Source of the DNA: Scalesia atractyloides
Lineage: Eukaryota; Streptophyta; Magnoliopsida; Asterales; Asteraceae
DNA length: 64,000 bases
Direction of reading: 5' to 3'
NCBI GenBank assembly: GCA_947069175.1
Contig: CAMTDV010000002.1
Coordinates: forward strand, 10,085,054-10,149,053
Shown here one piece after another: positions 11,031 through 24,206 of the stretch. Made by a program: the position numbers and the translations under genes. The notes under the pieces were generated by a model. That model did no database searches, was not told the origin of the DNA, and worked only from the letters and a program-made list of their open reading frames with translations. The first letter of the stretch is position 1. Each line of letters starts with the position of its first letter.

Positions 11031-14000
11031 CCCCTTGTTTTTACACTCTTTTCTATCTATTAATTACCCCTTTGGCCCTTTCATTTTGTATCTTGACTAA
11101 ATTATATATTTAGTTGTGCATATGTCAGATTCTAGTTTCTTGTTCTAGATTGCATAGTCAATTTTGGAGCTTTTCAATGTTAAGATTTTGAGATACATTT
11201 TAATACGAGAGTAATATGTTCATCATGTGCTTTGACGTTGCGATAATCTAATTGAACTATGACAACACTTAAACGTTTGCATTTTAAATCTAGTAGCGTA
11301 ACACAAATAAAGTGCCCTAATTTGAAGATATGATTTATGATCACATATATATAACAATTTTCATATCAAACTCTAACAACGACCAGGAAATAAGCACTCG
11401 GGCAATTACTTTCTTCACATAGATGTTAAGATTTCAGTTTAAATCCAGTCAAGATTCATGCTATCATATTAAGAGTGACGGCGGGTAAAGATTGCATTGC
11501 CAAGTTTAGAGCTTTTCATTTTCGTTTAGATTTGGAGGTTCATGTACTTCAAGTTACAGATGTTTATACTAGTTTTGATATCACATAGTCGCCTCTATGT
11601 CACTTCAAGTTACAAATGTTTATATTAGTTTTGAGATCACATAGTCGTCTACCTTTACGTCACTTTTAACGAAGTTCATTAAAACACATATATAAAGAAG
11701 CACATGGTTATGACAACCTCCTCTTCCACATAACTCACATAGAAATACGTGTATTGTTGAGTAATACAATCTGCAAATGATTTTCCATTATGATAGCTCA
11801 TATATTATTAAAATCAAAAAACAAATTAGATACTTAAAAATTAAAATAATTGCTACCAAAGATATTGACAGACCTCACCTGAATTAGTGTCCAAGCAAAT
11901 AGTGCAGTTAATCCTGGGAAAGGTAAACACCATGACAATCAGAGACCACCTTGTATACTATTTTGTTAGCGAAACACAGGAGTAAAATAAACAAAAAACA
12001 TATGATTCACATTTTGATAAATCAGTATATATGTTCGAAATTTATATTGGTAGATCGAGGATAATATTCAAGTAGTTGTATGAAAGCGTATATTACACCT
12101 ATACTGTATTATAATGTATGGAAAGGACATTTTTAAAAACCCAAATGTTAACAACTGATTTTAGTTTAATGTATAATGTACAAATTAGTTTTTCCAACAA
12201 AATTAAATATAGGAAGGGGACCATACGTAAACTTATAATTAATGAAAACTAACAAACTCTATTTGTAGGTGTAATACAACAGAAAAAAAAAACATTGTGC
12301 AGACCGTAGGGCCATTTCTTATGTTACACATGAGGAATGGTACTTTTTTTTATTTTTCCATTTTTTTAATATTTGGGATATATTGCATGTATGAATTATA
12401 CAAAAAGTAAAAAAATCAAAAAAAAAAAACACACTATCAAATATGTGTGTAATAAATCGATTTTTGCCTCACGGACCGCAAGCAATTTTCCTTGCAATCC
12501 AATGCGTGTTTTTTTAATTTGTATATTTGTATTACATATGTGTAATACAACTTCGGAGAGAGTTTTTTAATTTTCTCACTGATATGTGTGTGTATATATA
12601 TATATTGTTTAAACCCTGCGTTGCGGTGGCATGGGTCATAACTGTGATAGGTATCATTCAACCAACCATTAGTAAAAGTTATAAAACAAAAACACAAATT
12701 TATACGGTCAAATCACGTGAAACGTATGTAAGCACAAACACGAACTTATGCTGTGAGTTCACGTAAAACCGTTTTTTATTTTAACTTGTACTATTTGTTT
12801 TTGTATTCATAAATTCAGAATGGACCTATCATAGTTATATGGGTTTTGGTTTTAGGAGATTTCATGCAAATTTGATAGATTAATAAATTTAAATAACTTT
12901 TTTGTCGTTTAAAAATTATTTAGGCAAAATATAAGTTGTTAGAAGTAGAAATTAATTACAGTTGTTGAGTTCAGTTATCGTTTTTTTTCTGTTATATCTC
13001 CATGTACATTTTTGCATGAAGGTTATATATATGTTTGCGATGTCTTTTAACATTGTGACAGAAAATCATATGCACAACCAAGATGTGCTAACAAAATCTA
13101 ATCAACACTTATTGTGAAGTCCCTAGTGAATAATGAGTGTCATGTTTATATGTTGTACACATGAATATTTTAACGGGTTAAGAAACACAAATCATATCAT
13201 GATTTCATGGTTTAACTACCCACCTTTTTGATTTAAACATATAAACAGTACTAATGAGTTTTATTACTCTCAAACAACCAAATGTTATGGTCCAAAACTA
13301 TTAATCACTATAGTAAACACGGTTTTTCAAAATTTAACCATAGCTTATGAAATGACTATTTTGAATGAAAGTCATGGAGTTCGCGATAAGAATGCTTACC
13401 AAAGAGATATCAAGGTTCCAATCACAAAAGATACATGAGATAATGAACACATGTTGGATTTAGTCTTCAACAGGGTTGATACCCACACACACCTCAATAA
13501 TTTTATAGATTTTGACTTAAGAAGGTATATGTCCCTTATTTGGTATAATCAGTTAAATGTTTGACTTTATGATTGGACAACCGAATCCTTCTAGTTCTAT
13601 TAAAAATCCTTTTAGTTCCTAAGTTCCATATTTTGATTTTTCAAATCAACGTTAAAAACTTTATAACATTAGATTCCAAGCAAATTACATGTATAAATAT
13701 TATATATTTGGATGTTAAATAGATCATTGAGAAATCTTAAGTCATAATGAATAATTAATGTTTCAAAAGGTATAGTACTAAAAACCTAGGATGTTACACT
13801 GCATTTGGACATTAACTATAAATATATTCATGTGTCACTATATCAAATTCTTGAGTGTATAAAGAAGGGCGTACATATTCACACACCCAACAACCTATTT
13901 GGACTCTTTCAAGACACCTCGTACAGGCCTATACAAGGCATCTATGGTTTCTTGTCTCTGACCAATGCTCCAACCTTGTACCATGTTACTTCAATCAATT

Positions 14001-14500
14001 GTACGTTCCGTCTAGGCCTGTACGCTGGACATATACTATAGAAAAAGACGTGGCATACAAAAATGTACTATGCATATCAGCGGGATTATTTGACTATGAT
14101 ACGATGCTGTCTGTGCACATTAATAAAGTTATACATCGAGTACAGAGTAGTACACGGCGTATCTCATAGTGTATAAATAGAATACCTGATCCTTCAAGCA
14201 TTCGTCATAACAAGCTTGTATATTATGTTATTCTTTGTCTTCTTTGCCAGTTGTTAAGCAAGGATTTAAGCAATTTTTACCGAAAGATTATTAATTCAAC
14301 AAGTTACAAATGTCTAGCAATTATTTTTTTGGCGATATTCTAGCCAATCATGGGTGCCCGAAACCGATCCGTTAACATTTATCATCTTAAATTCCTTGTT
14401 GTTTTGACTATTTACTATTTATCATACCATTTTTCGTAAGAGTCTGTCGTTCATCGAGGCCGATCAAAACAAACTGTGTCTAGATTTGAACGAGTGAATC
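11031..14500. other. Noncoding part of the MULE-associated arm, copy A
   Basis: AT-rich DNA with no convincing gene. About 13020-13320 and parts of 10700-12000 reappear inverted at 55790-57590, so this behaves like a long terminal arm of the MULE composite. The stretch 13860-14160 contains inverted GTACAGGCC-type words (CTCGTACAGGCC... in both copies) near the start of the putative transcription unit. Short apparent frames here are not conserved between copies. Confidence 0.55.
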
Positions 14501-14598
14501 TACTAACGTGCAATAACCGTATCCGGATGGATACGTGGATACCATGTTAAGCCTCCATTCACCATATCATTTGGTAAGGAGCAATTCATTTTCCCGAG
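14500..14598 (+). pseudogene. MULE N-terminal exon, 5' part (split by element 1)
   Basis: In-frame sequence KPPFTISFGKEQFIFP runs up to the insertion point of element 1 and continues at 25326 with SNPYKSYNASHSLYVPQNYR. It matches uninterrupted copy B at 51270-51480. This is the poorly conserved N-terminal tail of the MULE protein. Confidence 0.6.
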
Positions 14599-15699
14599 TG
14601 TCACACCCCGACCCGCAGCGGAATAAGAGTCGGGGTATAATTGGGTTGTCACCAAAGCTCATAATGTTTACTAAAATGTTTCATATTTATTAAGTTTAAA
14701 TTACAACTTCAATATTCCAAACAAGTTCATACAATTACAAGGAAAAAGCAACTAAGTAAACAATCCAAAGCCTAATCTGATTTATTCTTCTAGGTCGTCC
14801 TATATGTTTCTTGCTGCATCTGGATCACCTGTATCATGTGTAAAAATGGGGGATTTTGGGCCAACAAAAGTTGGCGAGTGAACATTGTTAAAAAACATTT
14901 GATATTGATTTTCTTATTGTATTTAATATGGAAAACTTGTGCAATAATCATATGTGAGCAAACGTATATAATCAAACAAACACAAGCCACCTTGAATGAG
15001 TATATGACATGAATGATAATGTATATGTAGACAACGTCACGTTCCGCTCATAGGCAATGGGGAACGGACGAGCCTTTGATGATGTATGTGAGATCAAGGC
15101 TCAATCAAACGGAGCCGATCATATGTTGGCAACGCCACGTTCCGCTCATAGGTAATGGGGAACAGTTCCGCTCATAGGTAATGGGGAACAGACGAGCCTA
15201 TGATGATGTATGTACTGAAAATAATAATTTTTATCTAAACATTAACCACACAAACAATCGATACATATTGGATACACATTTGGTCATGGATATGATGGAT
15301 GCACAAGTGTTTAAATGAAATAAATAATAAGCGACACATGATACACCCAAAATGTGATTAAAACGGGGAATTGGTAGAGATTCACTCACATTGGGTGCGT
15401 TCGTTTGGTGATGTTGAATGCGCACGAGTTTGGAGATTTGATCGACGAGAAATAACTAACCTAAAATAATAACGAAATGGTTCGGTAAATAAGTGGATTT
15501 TATTAACAATTTTAGTAGGATTTTTAGATTTATTTTTGTGAGTTTAAGGTCTTTTTCTAACTTTAAAAATATTATTTTTAATTGATTTTTAAATTAAATA
15601 AATAAATAAAAAAATAAAAAAAAAGTTTGACTTTGGTTGACCGTTGACCGTTGACCGTTGACCGGACCGTTGACCGGTCGGACTGTGGTCTAAGTGTGC

Positions 15700-16109
15700 A
15701 CTGAGTGAGGTTCGAACTCGTGACCTCCCGTACGCGTGCACGCAGCTCTACCAACTAAGCTACGTGTCTAACCCGAAATATTTCTGTTTTTAATTATACT
15801 TATATACTATTTAGATTATTCAGAATCCTTTATTTTAAAAAGAATTTTAATCATGTCGAACCGGTTGCAGAAGCAGGATTCGAACTCGTGACCTGTGGTT
15901 TAACTTTGCACATAGTCCACCGCTGGACTGTGTGTCTAACCTGGTTAAAATACTTGTTTTTATTAACCTTATATACTAACTGGAAGGTGTTCTGGGGCCT
16001 TTCAAAAAAATTGGGATTTATCGCAGGAAACCGGTTAAGTGCACGAATCGAACTCGGGACGTGTGGTTTAATTGCACACAGTCCACCACTGGACTGTGTG
16101 TCTAACCCG
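15700..16109 (-). other. Three tRNA-like modules in element 1 3' LTR
   Basis: Modules at about 15700-15774, 15871-15944 and 16036-16109. Each reads, on the minus strand, GGTTAGACAC, then a long hairpin built on a tRNA D-arm (AGCTTAGTTGGTAGAGCT in the first; ACAGTCCAGCGGTGGACT in the second), about 25 nt, then a B-box-like GAGTTCGAAYC. The first has a near-consensus A box. They are not predicted functional tRNAs: acceptor stems do not pair. Confidence 0.75.
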
Positions 16110-16694
16110 TTTAAAAATCCGTTTTAAATTAAACTTATACTTATTTCTGACTTCGTCTTCTTCGTTTACAAACACCCAGATCAGAGAATTCCGACCGTTT
16201 TGATTAACTTGATTATCAAAACTTATAATTAGTTGAAATGTAATAGCAAACGGGATTATAGAACAGAGTGTACCAAAACAGGGTGTTTAATTCAGGTTTT
16301 CGGCAAGGGGCGTCGGCTCTGATTGGCGATCTCCGACTGAGTGAACCAATCGACAGTTTTGATCAGTGAGTTGTGCAATTAAGGTACTAAACAAGGATTA
16401 TCAAAAGGTTTAGATGTTTGTACCGATTCACAGCGTGATTTCAGAAATTTCCAAAGATTTTCCGGCGAGTGCAGATTATCCAGCAACGTCGTCTGGGACC
16501 GATTCTGGTTGAAGGATTGAAGTTAGTATAAGTCTAACAATGGATTGAAAACGAAAGAATCGAGAAATTTACCGTTTTGATGTATATCTCGGTTTTCCGG
16601 CGAAATTCCGACAATACAGAATGTTTCCGGCGAGTGAAATTTCTTCGAGAATTTGTGCGATTTTGAGCGAAAAGATTACCAGAGACTTGGGTGT

Positions 16695-16704
16695 GTATTT
16701 ATAG
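16695..16704 (-). promoter_or_regulatory. Putative TATA box of element 1 3' LTR
   Basis: Minus strand CTATAAATAC. The matching position in the 5' LTR (24793-24802) reads CTTTAAATAC. Confidence 0.5.
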
Positions 16705-16966
16705 GGATGAATCAAGATGAATTGGGTCTGAATTTGGTCTTGATTCGTGGTCAAGACTTTCTCCGGCGGTTATGACTGAGGTCGCGGGTTTAGACATCGG
16801 TTATAACCGACGTCGATGTTAATACTTGCGTTTAGTCAAAAGAAACCGTCGATAATTGGCGAAATCGTCGGTATTTCCGGCGAGTGTAATTGGGCGCGCA
16901 GAATCGCCGTATTTGAGTTTGAGTTTTATTATAAATATTAATTGTTTTATCATATATCACAAACGA

Positions 16967-17040
16967 GTCAAGTGGCGGAGTGGTTAGGTGTTTCTTTGTT
17001 CTTCCGGCTGACCCGGGTTCGAAACCCGGCAGCCCCTTTT
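16967..17040 (+). other. Antisense class II tRNA-like module, element 1 3' LTR
   Basis: TGGCGGAGTGG (A box, 16973-16983) and GGTTCGAAACC (B box, 17016-17026). The T-arm pairs perfectly (CCGGG loop TTCGAAA CCCGG, 17013-17029), and TTTT at 17037 would serve as a Pol III stop. It resembles a Ser/Leu-type tRNA with a shortened middle. Confidence 0.75.
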
Positions 17041-17221
17041 CTTTTTTATTTACTTTATTTTTACTTTTTAATAATTATAGTTTTTAAATTCTAAAATGTT
17101 TATTAATTATGTTTGTTTAAAATTAAAATAAATCATAAATACGCAACGAAATTTTATAACTTGATATTCGATTAATAAACGAAGCGGGTTTTGGAAAACC
17201 CGTTTTTCGACGGATGTTACA

Positions 17222-17240
17222 GTATCCCCTACTTTTAGAA
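17222..17240 (-). other. Element 1 polypurine tract
   Basis: Minus strand reads AAAAGTAGGGGATACT immediately before the 3' LTR, identical in type to the PPT of element 2. Confidence 0.8.
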
Positions 17241-17383
17241 ATTTCGTCCCGAAATTTAAGTAGTAGTGGTAACAGGAAAAAGATGCGGGTATTTTTCGCG
17301 CATTGAGTCTTCACGTTCCCAAGTAAACTCAGGTCCTCGTTTCGACTCCCAGCGTACCCTAACAATTGGAATACGACTCCGTC

Positions 17384-19036
17384 TTAAACGTTTTCCATGA
17401 TCTCTACTGGTCTTTCAATGAAGTGCATAGATTCATCGATCTGAATATCTTCTAGGGGAATATGGAGATTTTCATCGGCGAGGCACTTCTTTAAGTTTGA
17501 TACGTGGAACGTGGGGTGAATTCTGTTGAGTTCTTCTGGTAAGTCAAGCTTGTATGCTACAGGTCCTATTCTTTCGAGTATCTTGAAAGGTCCTACGTAG
17601 CGTGGTGCTAGCTTGCCCTTCTGGCCAAAACGAACTACTCCCTTCCACGGTGATACTTTTAAAAGTACTTGATCACCAATGTTAAACTCCAAGGGCTTTC
17701 GTCGTTTGTCTGCATAACTCTTTTGACGACTTTGTGCCGCTAGAAGATTGTTTCGAATTTGATGGATCTTGTCTGTTGATTCTTGGATTAATTCTGGACC
17801 GGTGATTTGAGCTTCCCCAATTTCGTGCCAACATACTGGAGATCGGCACTTACGACCATATAATGCTTCGAAAGGAGCCTTGCCGATACTTGAGTGGTAA
17901 CTATTGTTGTATGAAAATTCAACTAATGGTAGATGAGCGTCCCAATTCCCTTTGAAGTCTATGACACATGCTCGAAGCATATCTTCAAGAGTTTGGATGG
18001 TGCGTTCAGATTGTCCATCAGTTTGAGGATGATAAGTGGTACTGAGGTCTAATCGTGTACCCAAAGCGGCTTGTACGGCTTGCCATGTTCGTGAAGTGAA
18101 ACGACCATCACGGTCTGAAATAATGCTCAAAGGTACACCATGACGGCTTACGATCTCGCTGATGTAGATACGAGCTAACTTGTCGTTCTTGAAGTCCTCG
18201 CGAATTGGAATGAAGTGAGCTGATTTGGTAAGACGATCAATGATTACCCATATGGTATCATACCCACTGGAGGTGCGAGGTAACCCGGTAATGAAATCCA
18301 TGGTTATGTTTTCCCACTTCCACACAGGTATTTCGGGTTGTACTAGGAGTCCTGACGGTCTTTGATGTTCAGCCTTTACTTTGGAACAGGTAAGGCACTT
18401 AGAAACAAAAACAGCAATATCCTTTTTCATGCCAGGCCACCAGTAGGTGTATCGAAGGTCTTGATACATCTTGTCGGCTCTTGGGTGTACATAATACCGT
18501 ATTTTGTGCGCCTCATTCATAAGGAAATCACAAAGGCTATTATGATCGGGAATCCATATGCGATCTAGATAGTACAGAATACCGTCGGATTTGGTTTCGA
18601 TTTTAAGTTCTGCTCCACAAGACAGCTCATTGCGTACGTCGTTTTCTGTTACAGAAACATGTTGGGCTTCCCGGATTTGATCTTTGATGTCGGTTAGGAT
18701 TTGCGAACATAGAAGACGAATGGAATTCGCATAACCCTTTCGACTGAGCGCATCGGCCACCACGTTTGCCTTACCAGGGTGATACCGAATTTTACAGTCG
18801 TAGTCATTAAGAAGTTCGACCCATCTTCGTTGCCTCATATTCAACTCCTTTTGGTTAAAGATATGTTGGAGGCTCTTGTGGTCAGTGTATATTTCACACT
18901 TGGTACCATAGAGGTAATGTCTCCATATCTTGAGAGCGAACACAACGGCTCCAAGTTCCAGGTCGTGGGTGGTGTAGTTCTTCTCATGAACTTTGAGTTG
19001 TCTAGATGCATAGGCTATCACTTTTCCCCTTTGCAT
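17384..19036 (-). pseudogene. Element 1 RNase H remainder and integrase
   Basis: 550 codons in the same frame as the preceding part, separated only by the premature TAA. It covers the rest of RNase H (YTDHKSLQHIF), the integrase HHCC zinc region (YWWPGMKKDI, CLTCSKVK), and the integrase core with MDFITGLP, SIISDRDGRF and DGQSERTIQ carrying the D, D and E residues. A 10-base deletion after VEIME, judged against the related 3' end at 46438-46547, puts the chromodomain-like tail out of frame; that tail (IPIVRVRWESKRG, EFTWERED) is still readable to about 17250. Confidence 0.92.
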
Positions 19037-19054
19037 TAATACACAGCCTAGTCC

Positions 19055-21478
19055 TTACCCTGATTCGTCGCAATATACCACAAAGTCATCGCAACCTTCG
19101 GGGAGTGTGAGGATAGGCGCGTCACAAAGCTTTTGCTTAAGGGTTTGGAAGGCTTCTTCTTGTTTCGGTCCCCATATGAAGGGTTTTCCTTTATGAGTCA
19201 AAGCCGTGAGTGGTACAGCAATACGGGAGAAATTTGAAATGAAGCGGCGATAGTAACCGGCCAAACCAAGAAATGATCTTACTTCGGTGGGGGTACGTGG
19301 CGCTTGCCATTCTTGTACTGCTTTGATCTTTGTGGGGTCAACATATATTCCCTTGTCATTGACGACATGTCCAAGGAATTGTACCTCTTTTAACCAGAAT
19401 TCGCATGTGGAGAATTTGGCGTAGAGCTTTTCATTCCTTAGGAGCGTAAGGATGAGTCGAAGGTGTCGTTCATGATCAGATTTAGACTTTGAGTAGATGA
19501 GGATGTCGTCGATGAAGACTATGACAAAACGGTCGAGATAGGGTTTGCATACCCTATTCATTAGATCCATGAATACAGCTGGGGCGTTGGTTAATCCAAA
19601 TGGCATGACCATGAATTCGTAATGACCGTAACGAGTTTGGAAGGCGGTCTTTGGGACGTCTTCTTCATGTACTCTGAGTTGATGATAACCAGAACGTAGG
19701 TCGATTTTTGAAAAACAGGTGGCGCCTTGAAGTTGGTCAAGAAGGTCGTCGATGCGAGGTAATGGGTAACGGTTCTTGACCGTTAACTTGTTGAGTTCTC
19801 TGTAGTCGATACACATGCGAAAAGTTCCATCTTTCTTCTTCACAAAAAGGACAGGTGCACCCCAAGGCGATGAGCTAGGACGTATAAATCCTTTGTCAGT
19901 CAGCTCTTGCAGTTGACTGGCCAGCTCTTGCATTTCGGATGGGGCTAACCTATAGGGAGATTTTGCAACTGGTGTAGCTCCAGGTATAAGATCAATGCGG
20001 AATTCGACTTCTCTCACGGGAGGAAGTCCTGAAATGTCGTCAGGAAAAACTTGGGGAAAATCTTTTACTACTGGGATGTCTTCGAGTTTCTTCTCCTTGG
20101 TTCCCTTTTTGACGACATGAGTTAGAAATGCGACATAATTCTTGCGGAGATATTTTCGGGCTTGAAGACAGGACATTAATTTGAGTCCTTTCGAAGGGGT
20201 TTCTCCAAAGATTCGTAGAGTCTGACCGTTTGTAAGAGGAATGCGAATAAACTTTTCGCGGCATACAACTTCAGCATGATGTTGACTGAGCCAGTCCATG
20301 CCAATTATAATGTCAAAGCTTCCCAACTTCATAGGAATGAGGTCAACTGGAAAATCGTGATCGTTTAGGGTGAGAGTACAATTGCGTATAATAGAGTTTA
20401 ATGAGACCGGTTTTCCGTCAGCAACTTCTACCGTTATGGATTCCATGAGTTTATCACGAGTTTGGTTGAGGATGGGTTCAAATTCTAAGGACACAAAACT
20501 CTTATCCGTGCCAGTATCAAATAACATGGATGCAAAACTACCATTGATGAGAAACGTACCGTTAACCACGTTGTTGTCGGCCCTAGCTTGATTGGCGCTG
20601 ATTTTGAAAGCTCTTCCTCTAGCAGGTGGAGGAGCTTGGTTAGCTTGGTTCACCGGATTTGCTTGAGCTTGGGCATGAATGATGTTCACCAAGCGTGGAC
20701 AAGTGTTTCTATAATGGTTTGGGTCACCACAGTTGTAACAAGCCCGCATGGGTTGCATCATGGGGTAATTGGGTTGGTAGTAGGTTTGGGCCGTATGTTG
20801 TGTAGGTGGTAGAAGTAAGGGTTGTTGGGCTTGACCCACTATCTGATGGTGGGTTTGGGTTGAGGGTTGGTTGCGGTTCATTCGCTGAAGTGTGCGACAG
20901 GTTTGGATGGTGTGACCTGCACGGCCACAGCTGGTGCAATATTGGCAGGGATGTTCGGGAAAGTGATGGTATTGGCAGCGGGTGCATTTCGGGTATGGGC
21001 CGGAGTATGGCTTTTTGTATGGTGCAGCTGAGGGAGCAACTTGGGTGATTGGTGCGACAGTGATAGGAGGGTTTGTTTGAGTGACAGCAAAGTTTCTGGT
21101 GTTTCGCTTCCTTTTACCAGTAAACTTCGAAGAGGAGCCAGAATGGTTTGAAGTGTGAGCCTCAATGGGGGCTTTCTTTTTCTCCTCCTTGAATTTACCG
21201 TTTCGGATGCGATTCTCGGTAAGTTCGGTAGCTAGTTCCATTGCGGCTTCAAGTGTTGCTGGCGAAGTGCTTAGAACCGAGTCTTGAATTTTCGAGGGGA
21301 GGCCTCGAATGTAGTGTTCAACCAAGCGGTACACTGGGGTGAACAAGTTGGGAATCATTTGGTTCAACTCTAGAAACCTTTTGTTGTAGGAAGTATGGTC
21401 TCCTTCCTTTTGCTTTAGGGAGTGGAATTCGACTTCTAACTTCTTGATTTCGCTTCTTGGACAGAAGCGTCTTGTCAT
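19055..21478 (-). pseudogene. Element 1 gag C-terminus, protease, reverse transcriptase and start of RNase H
   Basis: 807 open codons. In order: remaining Gag; two zinc-binding segments (CTRCQYHHFPEHPCQYC near 20990-20940 and CYNCGDPNHYRNTCP near 20739-20697, about residue 247); aspartic protease with FDTGTDKSFVS (about residue 317, usual Ala replaced by Thr); RT with the catalytic Asp in FSKIDLRSGYHQ intact and the FIDD box at about residue 655; RNase H start with YCDESG. The frame then meets a TAA where element 2 has a Gln codon (19055-19057). Nothing else in this stretch is broken. Confidence 0.92.
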
Positions 21479-21917
21479 TATTTCCCTTAACTCTTCCCAT
21501 GTTAAGGCCTGGCGTCTTCGACTCCTCTCTTACACTTCTCTGTGTTCCACCAGGTCAGGGCTACCCCAAACAGTCTCCCGGTTGTGTATCGTACCTTGCG
21601 ATCCTCGGGACAATCGAAATTGAGGAAGGTGTTCTCCATTTCCTCAAACCAGTGGAGGAGAGCAGTGACACCTTCGGTCCCTTCATACTTTGGGGATCGC
21701 AAGACTTGAAGTGTTTGTAGGAGCACTTCTTGGAGGGAGGGTTGTCGACGTTCTGGTCTTCTTGATTGGGAGGGTTAATGGGATTTGCAGTGAGAGCTTG
21801 CTGGACTTGAATTACGATGTCAGGAAGCACCGCGGCCATTTGTTTTGCAATTTGGGTGGCCAAGCGTTCGTTTGACCTTCCTGACTTTCTTCCTCCACGT
21901 AGCTGCCTAGCCAACAT
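21479..21917 (-). pseudogene. Element 1 gag, N-terminal half, frameshifted
   Basis: Starts MLARQLRGGRKSGRSNERLA at the position homologous to the element 2 gag ATG. A one-base deletion near 21695-21700 moves the frame so that GTEGVTALLHWFEEMEN continues in another frame. A second one-base deletion near 21505 moves it again to MTRRFCPRSEIKKLE at 21478. The region is the retrotransposon Gag capsid-like domain (HWFEEME, ALTWWN). The protein cannot be made as one chain from this copy. Confidence 0.85.
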
Positions 21918-22680
21918 CTACAGGAACATACATATGAAGATTGTGAGTTTAAGTAGTTTTTAGGTGTCATGTGCCGTTAAAAGTAATAAAATAACATAAT
22001 CATCAATAATGCAACTACATCCATAGGATGTCTTGGGTTTGCTCATTTTTGGGCCTCCAATGTCCCCCATACCATCGCCTGTGTAGTCATGTGGGCCCCC
22101 ACGACTATTGTTTTAGTAGGATTCACATTGGTGTTGGCGGTTTAACACTCGCATCACCCGAATGAAAACCATGAAATATGTTTGCGAGATGTATGGCCGG
22201 AGGGTGTCCAGGTATAGACACGACGTTTGGTATAGCATGCTTTGGCCTAATGGGTCCTTTGAACTCTCATCGTTAGTCCCCAGGTAGGCAAACTGGTCCT
22301 TTATTTTGGATTTATAGGAATGCCAAGCCTAGACGGGACGTTCCGACTACCGGTACTCGTACCCTTCCAGTTACTACATGCCCGTCATGAGAACTCACTT
22401 TGATGTGATTTGAAAATTCAAAAATCGTTGCAAAAATCATAGGAATTGTGAGGTGTGTGCTCTCATGGATATGGTATGTTATGAGGATATGATTCATGAT
22501 GAGCATTGTATAATAATATGTACTTATGAACATGCTTGCATAACATTGAATGTAACAATAAACATAAAGCATATAAACATCATGAATTTTGCATGTAACA
22601 CACAAACGATTTCAAAATTCTAATCAACTATAGTATAGGCTCTAAGGGTCTAATAACCTATCCTATATCCCTATAGTCAT
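21918..22680 (-). other. Element 1 untranslated leader
   Basis: Between PBS and gag ATG. No ORF conserved with the equivalent leader of element 2 (32609-33402), although the DNA itself is homologous. Confidence 0.7.
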
Positions 22681-22693
22681 GGCTTTGATACCA
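22681..22693 (-). other. Element 1 primer binding site
   Basis: Minus strand reads TGGTATCAAAGCC, complementary to the 3' end of plant initiator tRNA-Met apart from one mismatch. Confidence 0.85.
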
Positions 22694-23794
22694 ATCCGTC
22701 ACATCCCGACCCGCAGCGGAATAAGAGTCAGGGCATAATTGGGTTATCACCAAAGCTCATGATGTTTACTAAAATGTTTCATATTTATTAAATTCAAATT
22801 ACAACTTCAATATTCCAAACAAGTTCATACAATTACAAGGAAAAAGCAACTAAGTAAACAATCCAAAGCCTAATCTGATTTATTCTTCTGGGCCGTCCTA
22901 TATGTTTCTTGCTGCATCTGGATCACCTGTATCATGTGTAAAAATGGGGGATTTTGGGTCAACAAAAGTTGGCGAGTGAACCTTGTTAAAAAACATTTGA
23001 TATTGATTTTCTTATTGTATTTAATATGGAAAACTTGTGCAATAATCATATGTGAGCAAACGTATACAATCAAACAAACACAAGCCACCTTGAATGAGTA
23101 TATGACATGAATGATAATGTATATGTAGACAACGTCATGTTCCGCTCATAGGCAATGGGGAACGGACGAGCCTTTGATGATGTATGTGAGATCAAGGCTC
23201 AATCAAACGGAGCCGATCATATGTTGGCAACGCCACGTTCCGCTCATCGATAATGGGGAACAGTTCCGCTCATAGGTAATGGAGAACAGACGAGCCTATG
23301 ATGATGTATGTACTGAAAATAATAAATTTAATCTAAACATTAACCACACAAACAATCGATACATATTGGATACACATTTGGTCATGGATATGATGGATGC
23401 ACAAGTGTTTAAATGAAATAAATAATAAGCGACACATGATACACCCCAAAATGTGATTAAAACGGGGAATTGGTAGAGATGCACTCACATTGGGTGCGTT
23501 CGTTTGGTGATGTTGAATGCACACGAGTTTGGAGATTTGATCGACGAGGAATAACTAACCTAAAATAATAACGAAATGGTTCGGTAAATAAGTGGATTTT
23601 ATTAACAATTTTAGTAGGATTTTTAGATTTATTTTTGTGAGGTCTTTTTCTAACTTTAAAGATATTATTTTTAAGTATTTTTAATTGATTTTTAAATTAA
23701 ATAAATAATTAAAAGTTTGACTTTGGTTGACCGTTGACCGTTGACCGGTCCGTTGATCGGACCGTTAACCGGTCGGACTGTGGTCTAAGTGTGC

Positions 23795-24206
23795 ACTGAG
23801 TGAAGTTCGAACTCGTGACCTCCCGTACGCGTGCACGCAGCTCTACCAACTGAGCTACGTGTCTAACCCGAAATATTTCTATTTTTAATTATACTTATAT
23901 ACTATTTAGATTATTCAGAATCATTTATTTTAAAAAGAATTTTAATCATGTCGAACCGGTTGCAGAAGCAGGATTCGAACTCGTGACCTGTGGTTTAACT
24001 TTGCACACAGTCCACCGCTGGACTGTGTGTCTAACCTGGTTAAAATACTTGTTTTTATTAACCTTATATACTAACTGGAAGGTGTTCTGGGGCCTTTCAA
24101 AAAAATTGGGATTTATCGCAGGAAACCGGTTAAGTGCACGAATCGAACTCAGGACGTGTGGTTTAAAATTGCACACAGTCCACCACTGGACTGTGTGTCT
24201 AACCCG
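23795..24206 (-). other. Three tRNA-like modules in element 1 5' LTR
   Basis: At about 23795-23870, 23966-24038 and 24131-24206; same order and orientation as in the partner LTR. They lie downstream of the TATA-like box, hence within the transcribed leader if transcription starts there. Confidence 0.75.

Larger units (their letters stand above)
14599..17221 (-). repeat. Element 1, 3' LTR
   Basis: Begins TGTCACACCCCGACCCGCAG and ends CGGATGTTACA on the plus strand. It holds a terminal hairpin (CCCCGAC paired with GTCGGGG), tandem GTTCCGCTCATAGG units (15043-15200), three tRNA-like modules on the minus strand, one on the plus strand, and a TATA-like box (minus, 16704-16695, CTATAAATAC). Confidence 0.92.

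Noticed and set aside
15700..17040. True tRNA genes on both strands of the LTRs
   Set aside because: A and B boxes are present, but acceptor stems do not pair, D-arms are over-extended and anticodon arms are not recognisable. Called tRNA-like modules instead.
20370..21048. Plus-strand frames of 70-80 codons opposite gag-pol of element 1
   Set aside because: Antisense shadows of a recognised retrotransposon polyprotein; equally open because of codon bias of the sense strand.
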